Shown: positions 32,950 through 44,500 of the stretch, one piece after another
How the letters are laid out: the number at the start of each line of letters is the position of its first letter
Position numbering within the stretch: position 1 is the stretch's first letter
Origin: Onthophagus taurus
Taxonomy: Eukaryota; Arthropoda; Insecta; Coleoptera; Scarabaeidae
Direction of reading: 5' to 3'
Assembly (NCBI RefSeq): GCF_036711975.1
Contig: NW_027248941.1
Location: forward strand, 1,116,001 to 1,180,000
DNA length: 64,000 bases
The notes under the pieces: generated by a model
What the model was told of the DNA's origin: nothing
What the model saw: the letters and a program-made list of their open reading frames with translations, nothing else
Databases searched by the model: none
Made by a program: the position numbers and the translations under genes

Positions 32950-35350
32950 AGGGGATGTTTTCCAAAAAGTTCAAACATTTTGGAATTTCCAAAAAGGTGA
33001 GTGGTGTGAATCAAAGTCACATAAAGTTTTCTATTTTTGAGGTTAAAATTAAAAAAAATATTACTTCTGATTATAATTTTGTCAATTTTTGCACAAATAT
33101 TCTTAATCTCCGTGAAATTTCCTTTAAAACGACACCAAACACGACATATTTATCACTAAAAACAACCGAGATATGACGATTAAAAAACCATTTTGACAGT
33201 TGACGTTTAATGATTTTGAGGTTAACTTTTTTATTCTTTAAGACAACCCCGTCGAGTTTGGGCTCATTTTAAAGCATTTTTCATGTTATTTAAGAAAATG
33301 GAGTTAAAATCTCTTAATACATTATTTTGACAGTTGACATTTTTAGACTTTGAGGTTAACTTTTTTATTCTTTAAGACAACTGGGTTTATTTAAAAGCAT
33401 TCTTAATTTTATTTATTAAAATCGAGTCAAAATCTCATAATAAATTAATTTGACAGTTGACGTTTAATCACTTTGAGGTTAAAATTTTAAAAATTATTAC
33501 TTCCGATTATACATTTTTCACATATTTTTAATCTCCGTGAAATTTCCTTTAAAACGACACCAAACACGACATATTTATCACTAAAAACAACCGAGATATG
33601 ACGATTTTAAAATCATTTTGACAGTTGACGTTTAATGATTTTGAGGTTAACTTTTTTATTCTTTAAGACAACCCCGTCGAGTTTGGGCTCATTTTAAAGC
33701 TTTTTTCATGTTATTTAAGAAAATAGAGTTAAAATCTCTTAATACATTATTTTGACAGTTGACGTTTTTCGATTTTGAGGTTAACTTTTTTATTATTTAG
33801 AATAACACCGTCGAGTTTGGGCTCATTTTAAAGCATTTTTCATGTTATTTAAGAAAATAGAGCTTAAGTCTCACAAAATTGATTTTGACATTTAACTTTT
33901 AATGATTTTGAGGTTAACTTTTCTACTTTTTAAGATAACCCTATCGAGTTTGGGCTCATTTAAAATCATTTTTAATCTTATTTAAGAAAATGGAATTAAA
34001 ATGTACAAAAAAATTATTTTGACATTTGACGTTTTTTGTTTTTAAGGTTAACTTGTTTAAGAAAAATTTTTTCTTTTTCGAGTTTCATCTCGTTTTAAAG
34101 CATTTTTGATTTTATTTAAAAAAATTAAGTTAAAATCTACCAAAAATTATTTTGACATTTGACGTTTCTCGATTTTGAGGTTAACTTTTCTATTATCTTA
34201 GATAATCTTATCGAGTTTGGGCTCATTTTAAAGCATTTTTAATTTTATTTATTAAAATCGAGTCAAAATCTCATAATAAATTAATTTGACAGTTGACGTT
34301 TAATCATTTTGAGGTTAAAATTTTAAAAATTATTACTTACGATTATAAATTTTTTACATATTCTTAATCTCCGTGAAATTTCCTTTAAAACGACTCCAAA
34401 CACGACATATTTATCACTAAAAACAACCGAGATAGGATGATTTAAAAATCATTTTGACAGTTTAATGATTTTGAGGTTAACTTTTTTATTCTTTAAGACA
34501 ACCCCGTCGAGTTTGGGTTCATTTTAAAGCATTTTTAATTGTATGTAAGAAAATAGAGTTAAAAATCTCTTAATAAGTTATTTTGACATTTGACGTTTAA
34601 TGACTTTGAGGTTAACTTTTTTATTCTTTAAGACAACCCCGTCGAGTTTGGTTTCATTTTAAAGCATTTTTAATTTTATTTAATACAATATCTTTAAAAT
34701 CAAAAAAATTATTAATTTGACATTTGACGTTTTTTTGATTTTAAGATTAACTTCTTTAAAATAAAATTTTTTATTACCGAGTTTGGGCTCATTTTAAAGC
34801 ATTTTTAATTTTATTTAACGAAGTCGACTCAAAATCTCATAACAAATTATTTTGACATTTGACATTTTTTGATTTTAAGGTTAACTTTTTTATTCTTTAA
34901 GATAACCCCATCGAGTTTGGTCTCATTTTAAAGCATTTTTGATTTTATTTAACGAAATCGACTCAAAATCTCATAACAAATTATTTTGACATTTCTTGAT
35001 TTTAAGGTTAACTTTTTTATTCTTTAAGATAACCCCATCGAGTTTGGTCTCATTTTAAAGCATTTTTAATTTTATTTAACAAAATCGCCTCAAAATCTCA
35101 TAACAAATTATTTTGACATTTGATATTTTTTGATTTTAAGGTTAACTTTTTTATTCTTTAAGATAACCCCATCGAGTTTGGTCTCATTTTAAAGCATTTT
35201 TAATTTTATTTAACGAAATCGACTCAAAATCTCATAACAAATTATTTTGACATTTGACATTTTTTGATTTTAAGGTAAACTTTTTTATTCTTTAAGATAA
35301 CCCCATCGAGTTTGGTCTCATTTTAAAGCATTTTTAATTTCCTTTAACAA
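32950..35350. repeat. Satellite array, ~130 bp unit, about 15-18 copies
   Basis: 'tcgagtttgg(g/t)ctcattttaaagcattttt' recurs near 33250, 33675, 33810, 33945, 34210, 34508, 34645, 34775, 34912, 35038, 35170 and 35308. Each unit also has 'ttttgacatttgacgtttt' and 'aggttaacttttttattctttaag'. The right-hand units (34800-35350) are nearly identical; the left part contains longer units that include 'caaacacgacatatttatcac'. It fills the space between PTP-ER and the end of Rph. Confidence 0.92.
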
Positions 35351-35485
35351 AATCGACGCAAAAATAAAAAAAAAAATAATTTCAACATCCCAAAACATTT
35401 TAAAGCATTTTTATTCGCATCACCTTAATACAAAAGTACATCAAACAGATAAAATGGTCCAATTTAAACAATTCATTCCTCCAAT

Positions 35486-38400
35486 TCAATCCCCGATCGG
35501 ATCCTCAGTCAAATAATGCCACCGTTCCTGTTTATGATCGGGGTACCTTATCATATCAAGCCAATGTTTCAATCTTTGCCCCTTCGACCCCATCCCCCCC
35601 AACACCAACCCCCCCAAATAATCATTACTTTTCCCGTAATCTTTATCCCAAACCGCAATGTGGAGACTTTGCGTCGATAACTCCGTTGGGCGAGTTTCAA
35701 ACGCGAATTCCTCGTTGAAGATAGGGTTCAATTCTTTCCATTTAATTGAGGTTTTATGCTTCCTGTGGTGGGGATCGGGTCTTAATAATAATTTAACGAA
35801 AGGATCTGAGTATCCGTTATTATCCATTGGGAGCAAATTTTCGCAGCGACAAACTGTGACTAAAAGGGCCCTTCTTTTCGTGTTATAACACAAAGATAAC
35901 AAAATCCTCCCTCTCGCGAATAAATCTTCAATCCAATGAGTTAATTCGGGCGAAGCGGTTTTTTCTAAAGGAACTGTTAACTAAGTTAACAAAAAAAATT
36001 AATTAGTTAATTAATCAATTAGAAATAACTTACATAAATAGTATTTTGAATCCGTAATTTCGCCAAATTAATCCGCGTCTCCCCCAGATAATCATGCCCG
36101 TATTTATCATCGTCTAAGACTAAGATGTACAAGTATTTTTTGACCAAATCCTCCTCAGAGAGGTTATAAAACGTTAAGTTTTCGTTAAACTCGGGGTTTC
36201 TCGTTTTATGGACCGTCTTGGTTCTTAATCTGGTCGATTCTTTTTCGTTGGGTAAAATGTTGAGTTTGCAAAATGGGTCGGCCAATCCGTTAATGTCCAT
36301 GGCTTCAAGATTTTTCGCGCGGTAAACGGTGCAGTGCAAAATATAGCTCATTGGGTCGTAATTAAGAGATAACTCGATTAACCCCATCGAAGCATCCAAA
36401 GGTTTATGCTCCTCAATGGGATTCTAAAAAATTTTACTCAAAAAAAAGCAAAATTTAATAAAATAACTCACCTTAAATATGCTACTTGTTACGCTACAAG
36501 CCCCAGGTGAGACTCTATCTTCGCTTTTAGCATCCGAATTCCAATTCCAATCAGAAATCGTTCTACTCGCCAAAGAATCCCTCCGAGACAACTCAGAACT
36601 CTCCCCAGAAGCTAATTCTAACTTAAAATCGTCTTCTTTTTCTAAGGTGAAGATCACAGCTTCTTTTTGGTTCTCTTTATCATCTTGGAATGTAATCTCT
36701 TGGGCATCTTAAACCAAAATTTGACCCAAATTTGATTTAATCTAACTTTAAACTCACCGTGGGTACTCTCAGTGCTTGAGTTTCTTCGCTCGATTTTCGG
36801 CCAAAAAGGTCTCTCCTCATCCGAACTGCTATCGTCTTTGAATCGCTTCTTCGAGCGCTTACTGCTGTTGCAACTCCGATTAAAACGGAGCGGAGGCGCG
36901 ATTTGACTCGGCAAAACGTACTTGGGCAAAGCCTTAAAGAACCAAGCCCCCGATTTCTTCCAAATCTCCCGAGATTCGGCGCAAATCATGCAAAGCCAAC
37001 GATCCTTAGAATTCGCAAAATATAGAGTTGATTTTGTCGCGAAAGGATTCGAATTTCTAAATCAAAAAAGTAAACATACAAAATTTTTTTAATCTAATTT
37101 TTTTTAATTACCTTCGGGTCTTATTCGGAGACGCGTTAATCGCGCATTTAATGCAGACCAATTTTCGGCAATCGATGCAGACGAATTTTTGCGTTATAAA
37201 CACCCCGAAACCATCCCCGCATAACAAACACTGATTCGGGTCTCGTCCCAAAGCGTTTCTGCGCAAATTTTCGAATTTCTCGACCAACTTTCCGACCTGA
37301 AATTGATAAAATCGCGTTCGGAATGGAAAATCCGTTGAAATGAGTACCAACAAAGTGGGGTTATCTCAAAAAATAAAAACCGGAAGTACGACAATCGTAG
37401 GCGATTTCGCTAAATTCGTAATCTTGATTAAAAATGCTTCAAAATGAGCCCAAACACGACTAGTTTATCTTAAAAAACATGAAAGTTACGAAAATGTTAT
37501 TAATTTCAAAATGGCGGATTTTCGATTTATTTTAATCGCCATTTTGGCAGTTTTTAAGATAAAGTGGTCGTGTTTGGGCTCATTTTAATGAATTTTTCAT
37601 TCTCTCTAAGTTTGCGTTAATCAAATTATTTTTTAAAAAATAATAATGAATAATATTTTCAAAATGGCGGATTTTCGATTTACTTTAATCGCCATTTTGG
37701 AATTTTTTAAATAAAGTGGTCGTGCTTGGGCTCATTTTAAAGGATTTTTCATTCTCTCTAAGTTTGCGTTAATCAAATTTGATTTTTTTTAAATAATAAG
37801 TGACAATTTCAAAATGGCGGACTGTTTTTTTAATTTTTACTCTCAACATAGGAAATTCTTTATCTTGATTAGAAATTCTTTGAAATGGGTCATAGCCATA
37901 AGGTTGATTTAAAAAATAAAAAACCGGAAGTGGATCAATAAACAATCGACGATCGTTTTTTTTTTGATATTATGGATACTAAATTCGTAATCTTGATTAA
38001 AAGTGCTATAAAATGAGTCCAAACACGACTAATTTATCTCAAAAAACATGAAAGTTACGAAAATGTTATTAATTTCAAAATGGCGGATTTTCGATTTATT
38101 TTAATCGCCATTTTGGCAGTTTTTAAGATAAAGTGGTCGTGTTTGGGCTCATTTTAAAGGATTTTTCATTCTCTCTAAGTTTGCGTTAATCAAATTATTT
38201 TTTTAAAAATAATAATGAATAATATTTTCAAAATGGCGGATTTTCGATTTACTTTAATCGCCATTTTGGTAGTTTTTAAGATAAAGTGGTCGAGTTTGGG
38301 CTCATTTTAAAAGATTTTTCATTCTCTCTAAGTTTGCGTTAATCAAATTTGATTTTTTTAAATAATAAATGACAATTTCAAAATGGCGGACTGTGAATTT

Positions 38401-41097
38401 TTTTTTTACTCTCAACATAGGAAATTCTTTATCTTGATTAGAAATTCTTTGAAATGGGTCATAGCCATAAGGTTGATTTAAAAAATAAAAAACCGGAAGT
38501 GGATCAATAAACAATAGACGATCTTTTTTTTTTTGGTATTATGGATACTAAATTCGTAATCTTGATTAAAAGTGCTATAAAATGAGTCCAAACACGACTA
38601 ATTTATCTCAAAAAACATAAAAGTTACGAAAATGTCATTAATTTCAAAATGGCGGATTTTTTTATTTATTTTTAATGCCATTTTGACAGTTTTTAAGATA
38701 AAGTGGTCGTGTTTGGGCTCATTTTAAAAGATTTTTCATTCTCTCTAAGTTTGCGTTAATCAAATTTGATTTTTTTTAAATAATAAATGACAATTTCAAA
38801 ATGGCGGACTGTGAATTTTTTTTTTACTCTCAACATAGGAAATTCTTTATCTTGATTAGAAATTCTTTGAAATGGGTCAAAGCAATAAGGTTGATTTAAA
38901 AAATAAAAAACCGGAAGTGGATCAATAAACAATAGACGATCGTTTTTTTTTTGATATTATGGATACTAAATTCGTAATCTTGATTAAAAATGCTTGAAAA
39001 TGAGCCCAAACTTGACTACTTTATCTTCAAAAACATAAAAGTTACGAAAATGTCATTAATTTCAAAATGGCGGATTTTTTAATTTATTTTTAATGCCATT
39101 TTGACAGTTTTTAAGATAAAGTGGTCCTGTTTGGGCTCATTTTAAAGGATTTCTCATTCTCTCTAAGTTTGCGTTAATCAAATTTGATTTTTTTTTAATA
39201 ATAAATGACAATTTCAAAATGGCGGACTGTTTTTTTAATTTTTACTCTCAACATAGGAAATTCTTTATCTTGATTAGAAATTCTTTGAAATGGGTCAAAG
39301 CAATAAGGTTGATTTAAAAAATAAAAAACCGGAAGTGGATCAATAAACAATAGACGATCGTTTTTTTTTTGATATTATGGATACTAAATTCGTAATCTTG
39401 ATTAAAAATGCTTGAAAATGAGCCCAAACTTGACTACTTTATCTTCAAAAACATAAAAGTTACGAAAATGTCATTAATTTCAAAATGGCGGATTTTTTTA
39501 TTTATTTTTAATGCCATTTTGACAGTTTTTAAGATAAAGTGGTCGTGTTTGGGCTCATTTTAAAGGATTTTTCATTCTTTCTAAGTTTGCGTTCATAAAA
39601 TTTGATTTTTATAGAATAATAATAAATAATAATTTCAAAATGGCGGGTTATAAATTTTTATTCCCAACATAAGAAATTTTTTATCTAGATTAGAAATTCT
39701 TTAAAATGGGTGAAAGGAATAAGGTTGATTTAAAGAATAAAAAACCGGAAGTGGATCAATAAACAGTCGACGATCGTTTTTTTTGATATTATGGATACTA
39801 AATTCGTAATCTTGATCAAAAATGTTATAAAATGAGTCCAAACACGACTAATTTATCTCAAAAAACATAAAAGTTACGAAAATGTCATTAATTTCAAAAT
39901 GGCGGATTTTCTATGTGTTTTTAACGCCATTTTGGCAGTTTTTAAGATAAAGTGGTCGTGTTTGGGCTCATTTTAAAGCATTCTTCATTTCGTTTACGTT
40001 AAAACAATAAAAATTTAATTTTTTAAAAAATAATATCCTCTTTTTTCGGTGAATCTAATAATTTCAAAATGGCCGATCATAAATTTTCTTAATCTCGATT
40101 AAAAATCCTTTAATATTAACCCCAACACGACCCGTTTACCTCCAAAATTAAATTCAAAATGGCGGAATGACAGTTTATTTCAATTTAGAAGTTTTTAAGA
40201 TAAATTAGACACGTTTCGAAACAGTTTTCGTTATCTATTTGATGATAACGATAAAAATGAGTATAAATTTATTTTTAATAAATTAATTCTTCGCCTAAAT
40301 TATTTAAAAAAAAACAAAAGCTATCTAAATAAGGTTTATTTCGAAGTAATCGATCGCGAATTCTTAATCCCGGTTAAAAATCCTTTGAAATGAGCCCAAA
40401 CACGACTGGTTTATCTTCAAAAATAAAAATCATCGATTTACGTTGAAATTCAAAATGGCGGAATGACATTTTATTTCATTTTGAGCGATTTTTAAGATAT
40501 TAAGATAAAATAGTCGTGTTTGGGCTCATTTTAAAGCATTTTTCATTTCACATTCGTTAATGTTGATAAAAATTAAAAATGTTTTGATTAATTTCAAAAT
40601 GGCGGATTTAAATTTTTTTCACTTCGTCGGTTTTTGCGTCAAAGTAGTCGTGTTTGGGCTCATTTTAAAGCATTTTTCATTTTATATTCGTCGGTGTTAA
40701 ATTTTTTTCAAAATGGCGGATTTTTTTTTTGAACTTTTTTGGTTTTTCTCCAAAAATGGTCGTGTTTGGGCTCATTTTAAAGCGTTTTCAACGCAGATTT
40801 CGATTTTTGATGAATTAATTAAAAATTTTTGACTCACCCTTTCTTGTTCTAATTGATCGACTTTTTCGGCCCGTTTAATAACGTCTATTATGACGGCTTG
40901 TTCGTCTTCTCGGAGGTTGTTGGAGGGTTGATTATAACCGACGCAAGCTGTTTTGACGCTCCATCCCGTTTTTAATCTTAAAAGCAATTAATTTTTAATC
41001 GAAATTTTTGGTTTAAATTTACTTACTTCGCCCTTAACGCGAGTTGTCTATCGTTTGGGCAAACAAATCTGCTCGTTGCGTCCGGGGAATAATCCAT
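35486..41097 (-). CDS. Rph: Rabphilin (Rab-binding FYVE-type zinc finger plus two C2 domains)
   Basis: A Rab3/Rab27 effector on secretory and synaptic vesicles. Exons 41027-41097, 40838-40976, 37112-37296, 36758-37056, 36472-36707, 36034-36423 and 35486-35980 join in frame to 604 residues. The Rab-binding domain begins with [18 protein letters not shown] (about 16-33), has a helix ending in [19 protein letters not shown], a zinc finger with four CxxC pairs (CLLC, CIDC, CIKC, CMIC) and the [15 protein letters not shown] motif. C2A (about 320-450) has [10 protein letters not shown] and [10 protein letters not shown]2B (about 460-604) has [10 protein letters not shown] and [10 protein letters not shown], so the calcium-binding aspartates are kept in both. 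Length is close to Drosophila Rph. Intron 2 (37297-40837) is filled by a repeat array, whereas introns 3-6 are 48-55 bp. The gene lies 500 bp downstream of the PTB-domain gene on the same strand. Confidence 0.95.
37312..40790. repeat. Hairpin-forming tandem array in Rph intron 2
   Basis: Complex units of about 155 to 430 bp. Each full unit has outer arms reading AAAATGAGCCCAAACACGAC and its inverted complement (for example 37441-37478 and 37550-37586) and inner arms CAAAATGGCG and CGCCATTTTG (37507-37516 and 37537-37546). About 18 copies of the ATGGCGG phrase occur on the plus strand here. Other repeated phrases are 'aaaaccggaagtggatcaataaacaat' and 'cattctctctaagtttgcgttaat'. The array starts about 15 bp from the exon 3 acceptor and ends about 50 bp from the exon 2 donor. 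Confidence 0.92.
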
Positions 41098-41596
41098 TTT
41101 TTTAGTTTAATTTTAACATATGGCGAATTTAAATCTGATAAGATCCAAAAACACGGTTTATTAATAATGTTAAGCGGCGATTACATCTGTTTGGATCGCT
41201 GATATGGAAATAGATAATAAATGAGTAATTTTGGCTAAAAAAATTATTTATTTATTAATTTTTTTTGACTTACTTTGTAAAAATTTATTTTTGAGCGTTA
41301 AAAAACTTTTTCTTGTCCAATCTTGTCTTTTAATACTTGATGAATGTGGTGATGTTGGGAACGAACTGAAGCCTGTTGCTTCAGCGTTTTGCTTTCATGG
41401 ACTCTCCTCGTTTCGCGATCGATAAATACGAACGAGGCGAAACGCGGAGAGTTAAATTCTAAAACAACTTTTATTTCAATTAATTTTCGATTTATTAAAG
41501 AAAAAAAATTACAATCAAAATAACGTTCTTATTTACATCAATCACTTCATTAATTTTAATTCATTAAGTCTTAATTTCGTTAATAATCATAATTAG
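41098..41596. promoter_or_regulatory. Short gap between the PTB-domain gene end and the Rph start
   Basis: About 500 bp must hold the Rph promoter and 5' leader and the 3' end of the upstream gene. It includes a small hairpin CTGAAGC-N5-GCTTCAG (about 41368-41386) and a longer imperfect one with 'ctcctcgtttcgcg' (about 41402-41450). Their role is unknown. Confidence 0.4.
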
Positions 41597-44500
41597 TTAG
41601 GGTAAATACCCCAAAGAATTTTCTAAAGCACTCCCAACTTTGTCGGTTTCCTTATTTCTCGAGGACCCCCGTTCCAAGCTCGATTTCGAGTCGTCGGATT
41701 GACTTTGAATCGTGTACAGCCCGTTGTTAGCGCTGTACATTGCATTTTTCGCCGTGTACAAAGAGTTCGTGATCATTTTGTTGATTGGTGTTGAATCGAT
41801 TCTCGAGGAGCACCGAGAACTCGATCTCCGCGCGTTCAAGTTGTGGTAATTGATCAAAATTTCGGGGTCGATATGTTTCGGGATTAAATGGGCGATGTCC
41901 GTTGTTTGACTTAGTTTTATATCGGCGAAAAGTGCTGCGATTTCCGCCGATTTCTTCACTGATAGCGCCTCGGTGCAACCTTTTACCGGGATCGATTGGA
42001 GAACTTTTTCTGGAATTAAATAAATTCATAACATTACTTATCGTTTATGCTCTGTAATAAATCAACCAAAAATCGTTAGTTTTGGAAGATCTAGCGCCTC
42101 GCCCGCAAGCGACCTCGGCGAAGTGAGGATAAACGATTTTTCATTGATAGAATCGGGTTCGGGATGGAAAATCCGTTGAAATGAGTACCAACAAAGTGGG
42201 GTTATCTCAAAAAATAAAAACCGGAAGTACGGTAATTGTAAGCGATTTTGCTAAATTCGTAATCTTGATTAAAAATGCTTCAAAATGAGCCCAAACATGA
42301 CTAGTTTATCTTAAAAAATATAAAAGTTACGAAAATGTCATTAATTTCAAAATGGCGGATTTCCGATTTATTTTAATCGCCATTTCGGCAGTTTTTAAGA
42401 TAAAATGGTCGTGTTTGGGTTCATTTTAAAGGATTTTTCATTCTCTCTAAGTTTGCGTTAATAAAATTAGATTTTTTTAAAATAATAGTATATAATAATT
42501 TCAAAATGGCGGATTATGAATTTTTACTCCCAACATAGCATCTTCGTTATCTTATTTAAAAATTCTCTAAAATGGGACAAAACAATAATGTTTCTTCAAA
42601 AATAAAAAACCGGAAGTGGATCAATAAACAATCGACGATCGATTTTTTCTTGATATTATGGATACTAAATTCGTAATCTTGATTAAAAATGCTATAAAAT
42701 GAGTCCAAACACGACTAATTTATCTCAAAAAACATAAAAGTTACGAAAATGTCATTAATTTCAAAATGGCGGATTTTCGATTTATTTTTTAACGCCATTT
42801 TGGCAGTTTTTAAGCTAAAGTGGTCGAGTTTAGACTCATTTTAAAGGATTTTTTGTTCTCTCTAAGAGTGCGGTAATAAAACTTGATCTTTTTTTAATAA
42901 TAATTAATATTTTCAAAATGGCAGATTATGAATTTTCACACCCAACATAGGAAATTCTTTAACTTGTTTAAAAATTCTTTAAAATGGGGCAAAACAATAA
43001 TGTTTTTTAAAAAATAAAAAACCGGAAGTGGATCAATAAACAATCGACGATCGATTTTTTCTTGATATTATGGATACTAAATTCGTAATCTTGTTTAAAA
43101 ATGCTCTAAAATGAGTCCAAACACGACTAATTTATCTCAAAAACCATAAAAGTTACGAAAATGTCATTAATTTCAAAATGGCGGATTTTCGATTTATTTT
43201 TAACACCATTTTGGCAGTTTTTAAGATAAAGTGGTCGAGTTTAGACTCATTTTAAAGGATTTTTTGTTCTTTCTAAGTCTGCGGTAATAAAACTTAATTT
43301 TTTTTTAATAATAATAATAATTAATAATTTCAAAATGGCGGATTATGAATTTTCACACCCAACAAAGGAAATTCTTTAACTTGTTTTAAATTCTTTAAAA
43401 TGAGACAAAACTATAAGGTTGCTTTTAAAAATAAAAAAACCGGAAGTGGATCAATAAACAATCGACGATTGATTTTTTCTTGATATTATGGATACTAAAT
43501 TCGTAATCTTGATTAAAAATGCTATAAAATGAGTCCAAACACGACTACTTTAACTTAAAAAACATAAAAGTTACGAAGATGTCATTAATTTCAAAATGGC
43601 GGATTTTCGATTTATTTTTTAACGCCATTTTGGCAGTTTTTAAGATAAAGTGGTCGAGTTTAGACTCATTTTAAAGGATTTTTTGTTCTCTCTAAGAGTG
43701 CGGTAATAATACTTGATCTTTTTTTAATAATAATTAATATTTTCAAAATGGCGGATTATGAATTTTCACACCCAACATAGGAAATACTTTAACTTGTTTA
43801 AAAATTCTTTAAAATGGGGCAAAACAATAATGTTTTTTAAAAAATAAAAAACCGGAAGTGGATCAATAAACAATCGCCGATCGATTTTTTTTGATATTAT
43901 GGATACTAAATTCGTAATCTTGATTAAAAATGCTTTAAAATGAGTCCAAACACGACTAATTTATCTTAAAAAACATAAAAGTTACGAAAATGTCATTAAT
44001 TTCAAAATGGCGGATTTTCGATTTATTTTTAACACCATTTTGGCAGTTTTTAAGATAAAGTGGTCGAGTTTAGACTCATTTTAAAGGATTTTTTGTTCTC
44101 TCTAAGTCTGCGGTAATAAAACTTGATCTTTTTTTAATAATAATTAATATTTTCAAAATGGCGGATTATGAATTTTCACACCCAACATAGGAAATACTTT
44201 AACTTGTTTAAAAATTCTTTAAAATGGGGCAAAACAATAATGTTTTTTAAAAAATAAAAAACCGGAAGTGGATCAATAAACAATCGCCGATCGATTTTTT
44301 TTGATATTATGGATACTAAATTCGTAATCTTGACTAAAAATGCTTTAAAATGAGTCCAAACACGACTAATTTATCTTAAAAAACATAAAAGTTACGAAGA
44401 TGTCATTAATTTCAAAATGGCGGATTTACGATTTATTTTTAACGCCATTTTGGCAGTTTTCAAAATAAGGTAGTCGTGTTTGGACTCATTTTAAAGGATT

